Translations under genes and position numbers: made by a program
Part shown: positions 1-6,706 of the stretch, piece by piece
Numbering within the stretch: the stretch's first letter is position 1
Layout of the letters: each line of letters begins with the position of its first letter
Origin: an uncultured delta proteobacterium
GTDB lineage: Bacteria; Myxococcota_A; Polyangia; Polyangiales; Ga0077539
Assembly: GCA_903885885.1 (NCBI GenBank)
Contig: CAISKJ010000528.1
Location: 1 to 9,610 of the forward strand
Direction of reading: 5' to 3'
Length of the DNA stretch: 9,610 nucleotides
The notes under the pieces: model-generated
Databases searched by the model: none
The model's input: only the letters and a program-made list of their open reading frames with translations
Told to the model about the DNA's origin: nothing

Positions 1-1271
1 CACCCGCCGCCACCGACACACCCGTCGCCACGGACACCCCCGTCGCGAGCGACACGCCCCCGGGCGATGCGCCTGTCGCCGATGCGGCGCCCGCCGACGC
101 GCAGCCCACGGCCGACGCCGCGCTCGCGTGCGGCGACGTGGGCACCGCGACCCTCGTGGCGCCGCCGACGGTGCAGACCGCGACGAGCAATTTCAACGTG
201 ACCACCAACGGGTGCAACCGCACGGCGCTCGCGCTCCAGTGTGCGCTCGGCGTCGCGCACCAGTACGAGGTGGTGATCGACGGGTCGGTGCGTCGCATCC
301 GGGCCAACGGCATCCCCAACCACGACGTCGGGCCCTTCCCCGGCATGGGCAATCCGAACGCGATCGCGCCGCAGGTCTACAACTACGCCGTCCCGCTGGT
401 GCCCTCGGGCGCGGGCGCTACGTCAAAGGTCTTCGGCATCACGCTCAGCGGCGCCGTGCTCGACCCCGGCACCGCCGAGACGTGGAACGACAACCGCGCG
501 TGGAACTACGAGGCCCTCCGCTACGGCACCGCGCCCGCGTACTTCAGCGGCGCGACGGCGACCGACACCACGCGGCACCCGACCACGCTGGGCCTCGACT
601 GCAACCTCGCCCACGTGCAGCCCAACGGCGCGTACCACTATCACGGCATCCCGACGGGGCTCATGCCCGCGACGCCCACGCTCTCGTTCGTGGGCTGGGC
701 CGGCGACGGCTACCCCATCTTCGCCCGCTGGGATCGCACGGTGCCCACCGACGGCGCGAGCGCGCTCACCGAGATGCGCGCCAGCTACCGGCTTCGCGCG
801 GGCACGCGCCCGTCGGGCACCGCGGGCCCCGGCGGCACCTACGACGGCACCTTCGGGCAAGACTGGGAGTACGTGGCAGGCCTCGGCGACCTCGACGAGT
901 GCAACGGACGCACGGGCGTGGTCACCTTCGACGGCCGCACGGTGAGCACCTACCACTACGTGCTCACCTACACCTGGCCCTACATTCCCCGCTGCTTTCA
1001 CGCTACGCCGGACCCGAGCTTCCGCGCCGAGATGCCGATGCCCATGGGCGACGGCGGCGTGGCGCCCACCGACGCGGGCATGATGGGCCCGCGCGCGTGC
1101 ACCTCGACGGCCGACTGCACCGGCGCGTGCCCCGCGGGTGCGCGCGGCTGCACGTGCGGCAACACTCCGATGGGGATGGCGTGCATCCCCACGTGCGCCA
1201 CCACGGCCGACTGCCCGATGGGCCCCGGCGGCATGGCCCTCACGTGCCGCATGGGCGTCTGCGCGCCCTGA
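1..1271 (+). CDS. YHYH-domain secreted protein with Cys-rich tail (5' partial)
   Basis: The reading frame is open from position 3 to the TGA at 1269-1271 (422 visible residues), so the true start and any signal peptide or lipobox lie upstream. Three zones are visible. The first is a low-complexity Asp/Thr/Pro/Ala spacer (about 3-128), typical of the linker behind a lipoprotein anchor. The second is a globular domain (about 129-1020) with the YHYH signature at 633-644, followed by GW-GDGYPIF (from about 693) and a late TYHYVLTYTWPYIPRC stretch; these are hallmarks of the YHYH family (PF14240). The third is a tail with ten cysteines in about 56 codons (1098-1265), with repeated C-x-x-x-x-D-C spacing that suggests disulfides outside the cytoplasm. 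YHYH proteins are extracytoplasmic and their biochemical function is unknown; the His/Tyr cluster may bind metal, which is inference. The GTG at 138 is an internal codon, not the start. The gene converges on the DUF2834-like gene, with 10 bases between the stops. Confidence 0.85.
   Translation, partial: PAATDTPVATDTPVASDTPPGDAPVADAAPADAQPTADAALACGDVGTATLVAPPTVQTATSNFNVTTNGCNRTALALQCALGVAHQYEVVIDGSVRRIRANGIPNHDVGPFPGMGNPNAIAPQVYNYAVPLVPSGAGATSKVFGITLSGAVLDPGTAETWNDNRAWNYEALRYGTAPAYFSGATATDTTRHPTTLGLDCNLAHVQPNGAYHYHGIPTGLMPATPTLSFVGWAGDGYPIFARWDRTVPTDGASALTEMRASYRLRAGTRPSGTAGPGGTYDGTFGQDWEYVAGLGDLDECNGRTGVVTFDGRTVSTYHYVLTYTWPYIPRCFHATPDPSFRAEMPMPMGDGGVAPTDAGMMGPRACTSTADCTGACPAGARGCTCGNTPMGMACIPTCATTADCPMGPGGMALTCRMGVCAP
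12..65 (+). repeat. Degenerate 18-bp tandem repeat coding for a T-D-T-P-V-A linker
   Basis: Three consecutive 18-base units encode TDTPVA, TDTPVA and then a diverged SDTPPG. They are followed by looser D-A-P-V-A-D-A-A-P repeats to about position 120. This is an in-frame, Pro/Asp-rich spacer of the YHYH protein, and it may begin upstream of the window. Such repeats easily change copy number by slippage. Confidence 0.5.
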
Positions 1272-1281
1272 GCCTCGCGCC

Positions 1282-1596
1282 CTACGCGCGCGCTTCCGCG
1301 CGCTGTCCGATGAACTCTCGCGCCACGAAGTAGCCCAGCAGACCCACCGACCCGAGGGTGAACATCGCGACCGTCCACGGCCACGGGTTGATGCCCCGCG
1401 CGCGGGCGTCGCGGTGCACCACCGTCGAGGCGACGCTCATCGCGATCACCAGGTCGAGAAACACCTGCGTAGACCACCCGCCGGCGCTGAGCACCGGAAT
1501 GAAACCCAGGGGGCCATGCGCGATCGAGACCCACACGCTGTACGCGGTGAAGGGAACGAACACGGCCAGTGCGAGGAGCGAGCGCGGCTTCATCAT
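1282..1596 (-). CDS. DUF2834-like three-helix membrane protein
   Basis: This is a 104-residue protein with three hydrophobic segments at about residues 5-25, 42-61 and 71-93. A charged loop with RDAR and then NPWPW (residues 62-74) lies just before the third helix. The size, the helix layout and the 'RDAR..G.NPWPW' loop resemble small DUF2834-type integral membrane proteins, whose role is unknown. I chose the start at 1596 over the in-frame ATG at 1626 because GGGAGG (1605-1610 on this strand) sits 8 bases ahead of it; the next codon is also ATG. The gene diverges from the XRE/MmyB regulator gene, which makes it a candidate regulated target (inference). Its inner-membrane location is predicted from hydrophobicity alone. 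Confidence 0.7.
   Translation of the reverse strand: MMKPRSLLALAVFVPFTAYSVWVSIAHGPLGFIPVLSAGGWSTQVFLDLVIAMSVASTVVHRDARARGINPWPWTVAMFTLGSVGLLGYFVAREFIGQRAEARA
1286..1303 (-). terminator. GC hairpin at the convergent gene ends (possible weak terminator)
   Basis: A perfect 7-bp GC stem with a 4-base loop (arms 1286-1292 and 1297-1303) overlaps the last codons of the DUF2834-like gene. It lies 15 bases past the stop of the YHYH gene. No T-tract follows on either strand, so it is not a classical intrinsic terminator. In such GC-rich DNA it could also be chance. Confidence 0.22.
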
Positions 1597-1604
1597 CGAA
1601 GAGA

Positions 1605-1610
1605 CCTCCC
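1605..1610 (-). promoter_or_regulatory. Shine-Dalgarno site that sets the DUF2834 start
   Basis: GGGAGG on the minus strand lies 8 bases before the ATG at 1596. This favours that start over the upstream in-frame ATG at 1626, which would place this site inside the coding region. Confidence 0.55.
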
Positions 1611-1634
1611 GTGCGGCGCGAGACACCTCCGCCG

Positions 1635-1654
1635 CCTACATCGCCCAACGTAGG
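1635..1654. promoter_or_regulatory. Candidate operator: CCTAC-N10-GTAGG inverted repeat
   Basis: Two 5-base inverted arms (1635-1639 and 1650-1654) lie about 40-60 bases upstream of the DUF2834 start, where a repressor or activator site would be expected. The left arm continues as CCTACATCGCC and is echoed as CCTACGATCGCC at 1712-1723, just before the XRE gene start. The arms are short, so chance is possible. Confidence 0.3.
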
Positions 1655-1677
1655 GGTAGCCCGCGCGCGCCACCATG

Positions 1678-1688
1678 ACCTCCGAGGT
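1678..1688. promoter_or_regulatory. Candidate operator: ACCTC-C-GAGGT palindrome
   Basis: This is a perfect 5+1+5 palindrome, with one further complementary pair (1676/1690) after a mismatch. It lies 40 bases upstream of the XRE/MmyB start in the divergent region. Helix-turn-helix dimers commonly bind such sites, and binding by the adjacent regulator would be autoregulation (inference). The half site ACCTCC recurs at 1625-1630. Confidence 0.35.
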
Positions 1689-1727
1689 AATGTTCGCGCC
1701 CTCACACCTCACCTACGATCGCCGCCG

Positions 1728-2516
1728 ATGGTCACCCCACACCCCTTCGGCGCCTTGCTCCGTCGGCAGCGCGCAGCGCGCGGATACTCGCAGGAGCGCC
1801 TCGCGGGCGACGCCGAGGTCTCTACGCGCCACCTGAGCTTCCTCGAAACAGGCCGAGCCTCGCCGAGCCGCGAGATGGTGCTCGCCCTCGGGAGCGCCCT
1901 CGAGGTGCCGCTGCGCGAGCGCAACGAGATGCTCCTCGCGGCGGGCTTCGCGCCCGTGTACCCCGCGTCTTCGTTCGACGAGCCCGCCCTCGCGCCCGTG
2001 CGCCGCGCGCTCGATCACCTGCTCGCCGCCCACGACCCCTTCGGCGCCGTTGTTGTCGACCGCGAGTGGAACGCGCTGCGCGTCAACCCCGGCGCCGCGC
2101 GGCTCTTCGCGTGGGCGATGCCGTGCTGCGACGCGCCGCCCGAGGTGTTCGCCAACGTGCTGCGCGCAACCCTCCACCCCGGCGGCCTGCGCCGCTGCCT
2201 CGTGAACTTCGCCGAGGTAGCAGGCGCCATCGTCGACCGCCTCCAGCGCGAGCGCGAGCGCGAGCTCGACCCCGCGCGCCGCGCACGACTGCAGGCCATT
2301 CTCGACGAGGCCGGCGAGCTCCCGCGCGCCACCCAGAGCGCGCCGCAGGGGCCCGTGCTCGTGCTCCACCTGCGCAGGGGCGACGAAGAGCTGCGCGTGT
2401 TCACCACCATCACCACCCTGGGCACGCCCATCGACGTGACCGCCCAGGAGCTTCACATCGAGTCGTACTTCGCCGCCGACGAGGCCACCGAGCGCTGGTT
2501 TCGCACTGCGCAGTGA
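1728..2516 (+). CDS. XRE-family transcription regulator with MmyB-like C-terminal domain
   Basis: The product has 262 residues. Residues about 7-62 form a helix-turn-helix of the XRE/Cro-C1 type: the pattern LRRQRAARGYSQERLA, the recognition segment with STRHLSFLETGRASPS, then LALGSALEVPL. The remainder (about 95-255) matches the MmyB-like ligand-binding domain (PF17765), with VVVDREWNALRVNPGAARLF as its typical opening and a LHPGGLR segment after it. In this family the C-terminal domain is thought to bind a small, possibly lipid-like ligand; the ligand here cannot be read from sequence. I chose ATG 1728 because the protein then begins directly at the HTH, and the 53 codons upstream look non-coding. 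There is no clear Shine-Dalgarno, so translation may be leaderless or weak. MmyB-type regulators often control an adjacent divergent gene; here that is the DUF2834-like membrane gene. Confidence 0.87.
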   Translation: MVTPHPFGALLRRQRAARGYSQERLAGDAEVSTRHLSFLETGRASPSREMVLALGSALEVPLRERNEMLLAAGFAPVYPASSFDEPALAPVRRALDHLLAAHDPFGAVVVDREWNALRVNPGAARLFAWAMPCCDAPPEVFANVLRATLHPGGLRRCLVNFAEVAGAIVDRLQRERERELDPARRARLQAILDEAGELPRATQSAPQGPVLVLHLRRGDEELRVFTTITTLGTPIDVTAQELHIESYFAADEATERWFRTAQ

Positions 2517-2523
2517 GCGCCCC

Positions 2524-2559
2524 GCGCGCGGCCCCTCTCAAGCGACAAGGGAGGCGCGC
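2524..2559. terminator. Imperfect GC hairpin between convergent genes
   Basis: The arms GCGCGC (2524-2529) and GCGCGC (2554-2559) can pair, with weaker additional pairing between the C-rich and G-rich inner flanks. The hairpin lies between the end of the XRE gene and the end of pntB. There is no T-tract. It could reduce read-through in either direction, but the call is weak. The rest of the 142-base gap (2517-2658) shows nothing I can identify. Confidence 0.22.
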
Positions 2560-2658
2560 TGACCGCTCCTCACGGTCTAAACGTGTCCGAATAGATCGGC
2601 CGCGCAGGTGTGATGACGAGAGGCTGAAGACGGGAGAGGCGTGCGGGGCGGAGGCGGG

Positions 2659-4053
2659 CTACTTGAGCTTGGCGACGAGCTTCTCCATCCCGTCGCGGGC
2701 GTCGGCGAAGAGCATGCGCGTGGCTTCGTGATAGAAGAGCGGGTTGTCGACGCCCGCGTAGCCCGAGGCGCGCGAGCGCTTGAGCACCACGACGCGCCTG
2801 GCCTTCCACACCTCGAGCACGGGCATGCCCGCGATGGGCGAGGCGGGGTCGGTCTGCGCGCTGGGGTTTACGATGTCGTTCGCGCCGATCACCAGCACCA
2901 CGTCGGTGCTGGGAAAATCGTCGTTGATCTCGTCCATCTCGAGCACCACGTCGTAGGGCACGCTGGCCTCGGCGAGGAGCACGTTCATGTGCCCCGGGAG
3001 CCTGCCCGCCACGGGGTGAATGGCGAAGCGCGCCGTCGCGCCGCGCTCGCGCAGCAGGTCGGCGAGCTGTCGCACCGCGTGCTGAGCGCGCGCCACGGCC
3101 ATGCCGTAGCCCGGCACGATGATCACCTTCTTGGCGCTCATGAGCTCGTTGGCGAGCTCTTCGATGGTGGTGGCGAGCACCTCGCCCACGGGCGCGCTCG
3201 CGGTGCTCGACGGGGCCGGCGCCTCGCCGCCAAAACCGCCGAAGATCACGCTCCAGATGGAGCGGTTCATCGCGCGGCACATGATGTACGAGAGAATGGC
3301 GCCGGAGCTTCCCACAAGGGCGCCCGTGATGATGAGCAGGTCGTTCTCGAGCATGAAGCCCGCGGCCGACGCGGTCCATCCCGAGTAGCTGTTGAGCATC
3401 GAGACGACCACGGGCATGTCGGCGCCGCCGATGGCCGCCACGAGGTGGAGCCCGAGGAGGCCCGCGATGCCCGTCATGACCGCGAGGGCGAGCGTGCGGT
3501 CGAGGCCCGTCTGCCAGATGAACGACAGCGAGAGCACCACGCAGGCGAGCACCGAGAGCACGTTGAGCAGGTGCCGCGCGGGGAGCAAGAGGGGCCTGCC
3601 CGAGAGCGTGCCGCGGAGCTTCAAGAACGCCACGATGGAGCCCGTGAAGGTGAGCGAGCCGATGAAGACATCGGTCCAGATCTCGCCGTAGAGGAGGGCG
3701 TGGCTGCCCGCGCTCTGGTCTACGTCGAGGTAGGCCGCCCAGCCCACGAGCACCGCCGCGAGGCCCACGAAGCTGTGCAGAATGGCCACGAGCTCGGGCA
3801 TCGCCGTCATCGCGACGCGCTTCGCCAGCGTGGTGCCCAGCGCGGCGCCTACCACCATGGCGGGGATGAGCACGGGCAGGTGCTGTGAAGACACCTTCTC
3901 GCCGAAGATCACCGCCGCGACCGCGACGCACATGCCCACGATGCCGTAGCTGTTGCCGCGGCGTGCGGTCTCTTGATTCGAGAGCCCGCGGAGGCTGCTG
4001 ATGAACAGCACGCTCGCCAGCACCCACGCCAGCGACAGGAACACTTCCATCAT
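2659..4053 (-). CDS. pntB: NAD(P) transhydrogenase, beta subunit
   Basis: The product has 464 residues, close to the 462 of E. coli PntB. The N-terminal two thirds form the membrane domain dIIb, with many hydrophobic helices between residues 4 and 258. It includes MPELVAILHSFVGLAAVLVG (85-104), whose His93 corresponds to the proton-pathway histidine (His91 in E. coli). A short Ala/Pro/Ser linker (about 276-290) leads to the NADP(H)-binding domain dIII. That domain has the dinucleotide motif GYGMAVA (315-321), HPVAGRLPGHMNVLLAEA (346-363), IGANDIVNP (389-397) and KRSRASGYAGVDNP (425-438). With PntA it couples inward proton flow across the inner membrane to hydride transfer from NADH to NADP+, supplying NADPH. 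The start ATG at 4053 has AGGGAG about 11 bases upstream and lies 17 bases after the pntA stop, so the two genes are co-transcribed. Nothing essential appears to be missing. Confidence 0.97.
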   Translation of the reverse strand: MMEVFLSLAWVLASVLFISSLRGLSNQETARRGNSYGIVGMCVAVAAVIFGEKVSSQHLPVLIPAMVVGAALGTTLAKRVAMTAMPELVAILHSFVGLAAVLVGWAAYLDVDQSAGSHALLYGEIWTDVFIGSLTFTGSIVAFLKLRGTLSGRPLLLPARHLLNVLSVLACVVLSLSFIWQTGLDRTLALAVMTGIAGLLGLHLVAAIGGADMPVVVSMLNSYSGWTASAAGFMLENDLLIITGALVGSSGAILSYIMCRAMNRSIWSVIFGGFGGEAPAPSSTASAPVGEVLATTIEELANELMSAKKVIIVPGYGMAVARAQHAVRQLADLLRERGATARFAIHPVAGRLPGHMNVLLAEASVPYDVVLEMDEINDDFPSTDVVLVIGANDIVNPSAQTDPASPIAGMPVLEVWKARRVVVLKRSRASGYAGVDNPLFYHEATRMLFADARDGMEKLVAKLK

Positions 4054-4070
4054 GGCGCCTGTGACTCCCT

Positions 4071-5678
4071 TTACTTACGAAACATCGCGAGCATGCGTCG
4101 CGTGACGAGAAAGCCGCCCGCGATGTTGATCGTCGCGAAGAGCACGGCCACCACGCCGAGCCAGCCCGCGAGCCCCATCGTGGCCCCGTGAAGGTGCAGC
4201 ATGCCGCCCAGAAGAATAATCCCCGAGATGGCGTTGGTGACGCTCATGAGGGGCGTGTGCAGCGCGGGCGTCACGCTCCAGACCACCTGCCACCCGACGA
4301 AGCACGACAGCACGAACACCGTGAGGCGCTCGGCGAACATGCGCACCGACGGGTCGGCCTCGAGGCCCAGCGCGCCGGTGCCGAAGCGCATCACGCCCCA
4401 CGCCGCCGCCAGCACCGCGATGGCCACCCAGGTGACCGTCGACACCGAGTCGCCGCCCGCGGGCGCCGCGCCGTGCGCGCCGTGCTTCGCCCTGGGCGCC
4501 GCCTCGACGGGCTTCTCCGCGGGCTTCTCTGCGGGCTTCGGCGCCTCGGCGGGCTTCGCCACCTTGGGCGGAGGCCACAGCACCGCGCCCTTGTGCGTGA
4601 CGATGGCGCCGCGCACCACCTCGTCGTCGAGGTTCACCGCGAGCTTGCCGCCGCCCATGTCGGTGATCAGATGAACGAGGTTGTTGGCGTAAAGCTGGCT
4701 CGCCGTGGTGGCGAGGCGGCTCGTAAGGTCGGTGCGACCGAGCACCGTGACCCCGTGGTGAACGATCACCTGATCGGGCACGGTGACCTCGCAGTTGCCG
4801 CCCGACTCGGCCGCGAGGTCGACCACGACGGAGCCGGGCCGCATCGACTCGACCATGTCGCGCAGCCACAGCTTGGGCGCCGGCTTGCCGGGAATGAGCG
4901 CCGTGGTCACCACGATGTCGACCTCGCGCGCCTGCTTGCGAAACAGGGCCATCTCGGCTTCGATGAAGGCCGGTGACATCTCGCGCGCGTAGCCGCCCGC
5001 GGCCTCGCCCTCTTCTTTGATCTCGACCTCGATGAACTCGGCGCCCATCGACTTCACCTGGTCGCGCACGGCCGAGCGCGTGTCGAACGCGCGCACCACG
5101 GCGCCGAGGCCCTTCGCGGTGCCGAGGGCCGAGAGGCCCGCCACGCCGGCGCCGATCACCAGCACCCTGGCGGGCGCCACCTTGCCCGCGGCCGTCATCT
5201 GGCCACAGAAGAAGCTGCCGAAATGGTGCGCGGCCTCGATGATGGAGCGATACCCCGCGATGTTGGCCATCGACGACAGGGCGTCCATCTTCTGGGCGCG
5301 CGAGATGCGCGGGATCTGATCCATCGCGAGGGCGGTGACGTTGCGCGCCCGGAGCCGCTCGACGAGCTCGGTGTTGCGCGCGGGCCACAAGAACGCGATG
5401 AGCGTGGCGCCTTCGGGCACGAGGTCGGCCTCGTGACGGCCGTCGGGAAGCTCCGACGGCGGTCGCACCTTGAGCACCACGTCGGCGCCGCTCCACGGGT
5501 CGGCGACGAGGGTGGCGCCCACCTCTTCGTAGAGCCGATCGGGCAACGAGGCGCCGTCGCCCGCGGAGCGCTCGACGCACACTTCGAAGCCCATGCTGAT
5601 GAGCTTCTTCACGCTCTCGGGAGTGGCCGCGACGCGACGCTCTCCCGGGAGAAACTCCCTTGGAATCGACACCCGCAT
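4071..5678 (-). CDS. pntA: NAD(P) transhydrogenase, alpha subunit (dI + dIIa)
   Basis: The product has 535 residues; E. coli PntA has 510. Residues 1-365 are the soluble NAD(H)-binding domain dI, related to alanine dehydrogenase. It starts with IPREFLPGERRVAATPE (5-21) and has a Rossmann motif GAGVAG (176-181), RAFDTRSAVRDQVKSMGAEF (196-215) and the mobile-loop segment TTALIPGKPAPKL (258-270). A Lys/Pro/Ala/Glu linker of about 40 residues (370-410) follows, then four membrane helices of dIIa (about 413-431, 449-470, 476-494, 502-524). The alpha chain is therefore fused as in E. coli, not split into PntAA and PntAB as in many other bacteria. Start ATG 5678 has AAGGTG (5684-5689) 5 bases upstream. 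This is the first gene of the pntAB operon, and a possible promoter lies at 5724-5753. Confidence 0.97.
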   Translation of the reverse strand: MRVSIPREFLPGERRVAATPESVKKLISMGFEVCVERSAGDGASLPDRLYEEVGATLVADPWSGADVVLKVRPPSELPDGRHEADLVPEGATLIAFLWPARNTELVERLRARNVTALAMDQIPRISRAQKMDALSSMANIAGYRSIIEAAHHFGSFFCGQMTAAGKVAPARVLVIGAGVAGLSALGTAKGLGAVVRAFDTRSAVRDQVKSMGAEFIEVEIKEEGEAAGGYAREMSPAFIEAEMALFRKQAREVDIVVTTALIPGKPAPKLWLRDMVESMRPGSVVVDLAAESGGNCEVTVPDQVIVHHGVTVLGRTDLTSRLATTASQLYANNLVHLITDMGGGKLAVNLDDEVVRGAIVTHKGAVLWPPPKVAKPAEAPKPAEKPAEKPVEAAPRAKHGAHGAAPAGGDSVSTVTWVAIAVLAAAWGVMRFGTGALGLEADPSVRMFAERLTVFVLSCFVGWQVVWSVTPALHTPLMSVTNAISGIILLGGMLHLHGATMGLAGWLGVVAVLFATINIAGGFLVTRRMLAMFRK

Positions 5679-5683
5679 AAACG

Positions 5684-5689
5684 CACCTT
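5684..5689 (-). promoter_or_regulatory. Shine-Dalgarno site of pntA
   Basis: AAGGTG on the minus strand lies 5 bases before the pntA ATG and supports that start. The nearby ATG at 5692 is out of frame with pntA. Confidence 0.45.
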
Positions 5690-5723
5690 CATGCCCCTAT
5701 AGGCTCGGGGCGGCGGCGGCGGG

Positions 5724-5753
5724 AGTCTCGTCGCGCGGCTCCGTCACTGTCAA
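5724..5753 (-). promoter_or_regulatory. Putative sigma-70 promoter of pntAB
   Basis: The minus strand has a consensus -35 box TTGACA (5748-5753) followed after 18 bases by a weak -10 box GAGACT (5724-5729; 3 of 6 match). A start near 5717 would give a leader of about 40 bases ahead of pntA. The -35 box is striking in such GC-rich DNA; the -10 assignment is uncertain. Confidence 0.38.
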
Positions 5754-5779
5754 CGAACAACGTCGCCGCACCGCGGCAA

Positions 5780-5815
5780 ACACAGCGCCGAGGGAAACGT
5801 CTCCTCGCGCTGTGT
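5780..5815. other. Strong hairpin in the pntA / outer-membrane protein divergent region
   Basis: The left arm 5781-5793 (CACAGCGCCGAGG) pairs with the right arm 5803-5814 (CCTCGCGCTGTG) over 12 bp with one bulged C. One more A-T pair closes it at 5780/5815, and the loop has 9 bases (GAAACGTCT). It lies between divergent genes, so it ends neither of them. It could be a structured 5' leader of the barrel gene, 40 bases before its start, or a binding site upstream of the pntA -35 box. No T-tract follows. Confidence 0.5.
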
Positions 5816-5838
5816 GATCTGTGCGAGATTCTTGCGCC

Positions 5839-5845
5839 GGAGAGG
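5839..5845 (+). promoter_or_regulatory. Shine-Dalgarno site that favours a GTG start for the barrel gene
   Basis: GGAGAGG lies 9 bases before the GTG at 5855 but 15 bases before the in-frame ATG at 5861. The GTG is therefore the better start. Confidence 0.5.
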
Positions 5846-5854
5846 AATGTACTT

Positions 5855-6688
5855 GTGAAGATGAAGCGAAGTGTCATCCCGTGCGCGTTTGCCGCAGCGA
5901 TGTTCGAAGCGAGCGCCGCGTGGGCGACGCACCCTGACTACGAGGGCGAGCGGGGCCTCGAGCTGCAGCTCTCGGGCGGCGTCGGGGGCGCGCTCACGCA
6001 CGACGAGAGCGTGTTTCTCCCGAGCGAGGAGCTTCCGCGGCCCGAGGTGCGGCCGCCCACCGACTCCTTCGGGGCGAGCCTCAACGTCGACCTCTCGGCG
6101 GGCTACCGCTTCACGCCGTACCTCTCCGCGGGCCTCACGGGCGGCTATCAGAGCCTCGTGGCGGCCAACCAGTTTGCGCCCAGCGAGGCGGGCTTTCGCC
6201 CCTACGACACGATCCGCTCGTTTCACGTCGGGGCCTACGCGCGCGTGTACCCCATGGCCTTCTTCAACGGCTCGCGCAACAACGAGCGCGTCTTCTTCGA
6301 CACGTGGACCGACCGTCGGCGCTTCGAGCCCTGGCTCTCGCTGGGCGTCTCGGTCGCGCAGTACGCGCGCCTCCGCAACTACGAAGACGTGAGCGTGCTC
6401 GACTCGTACACCCGCTGGACCACCACGTACCTCGGCATCCCCGTGGGCCTCGGCATCGACTACCGCATCATCCCCGCCCTCGCGGTGGGCCTCAACGCCA
6501 CGTTCACGGCCCTCGTGGGCGGCGGCACCACGCGCGAGGTCTACCGCCACGAGGTTCGGCCCGGCAGCGACACCACCACCACGTCGGAGCGCTCGTACGC
6601 GCCCGGCGGCGACAGCAACACGGCCTTCTCCGTGGGCATCAGCGTTCGGTACACCTTCACCTTCGGCAGCGCGGCGCACTCGCAGTAG
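5855..6688 (+). CDS. Predicted outer-membrane beta-barrel protein
   Basis: The product has 277 residues and I cannot assign it to a named family. The N-terminus is a signal peptide: Lys/Arg at 2-5, a hydrophobic core to about 19, and a likely cleavage after AWA (22-24). Cys10 is not in a lipobox. The mature part alternates short amphipathic strands rich in Gly, Tyr, Phe, Leu and Val with polar loops, for example 33-45, 70-100, 122-135, 152-166 and 188-215. It ends in a strand ending VRYTFTF, then eight polar residues. This pattern fits a small barrel of about eight strands in the outer membrane; the strand count is an estimate. A Thr-rich loop (TTTT) lies before the last strand. The start is GTG 5855 by Shine-Dalgarno spacing. 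The AKR-like gene follows after 18 bases on the same strand, probably in the same transcript. Function is unknown. Confidence 0.75.
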   Translation: MKMKRSVIPCAFAAAMFEASAAWATHPDYEGERGLELQLSGGVGGALTHDESVFLPSEELPRPEVRPPTDSFGASLNVDLSAGYRFTPYLSAGLTGGYQSLVAANQFAPSEAGFRPYDTIRSFHVGAYARVYPMAFFNGSRNNERVFFDTWTDRRRFEPWLSLGVSVAQYARLRNYEDVSVLDSYTRWTTTYLGIPVGLGIDYRIIPALAVGLNATFTALVGGGTTREVYRHEVRPGSDTTTTSERSYAPGGDSNTAFSVGISVRYTFTFGSAAHSQ

Positions 6689-6706
6689 AAAGGCCCCTTT
6701 GCCCCG

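Noticed and set aside
128..1333. A 401-codon plus-strand frame over the YHYH gene
   Set aside because: It is an Arg/His-rich alternative frame. The YHYH motif and the Cys-rich tail are in the neighbouring frame, which is open from position 3.
1693..1719. Possible promoter TTCGCG / TACGAT for the XRE gene
   Set aside because: The spacer is only 15 bases and the -35 box is poor. It would start transcription at the ATG itself, so I could not support it as a feature.
2641..3888. A 415-codon open frame on the plus strand opposite pntB
   Set aside because: It is a His/Arg/Glu-rich shadow of pntB, which has unambiguous family motifs on the other strand.
4075..5580. A 501-codon minus-strand frame overlapping pntA
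   Set aside because: It is a shifted-frame, Arg-rich shadow of pntA with no recognisable domain.
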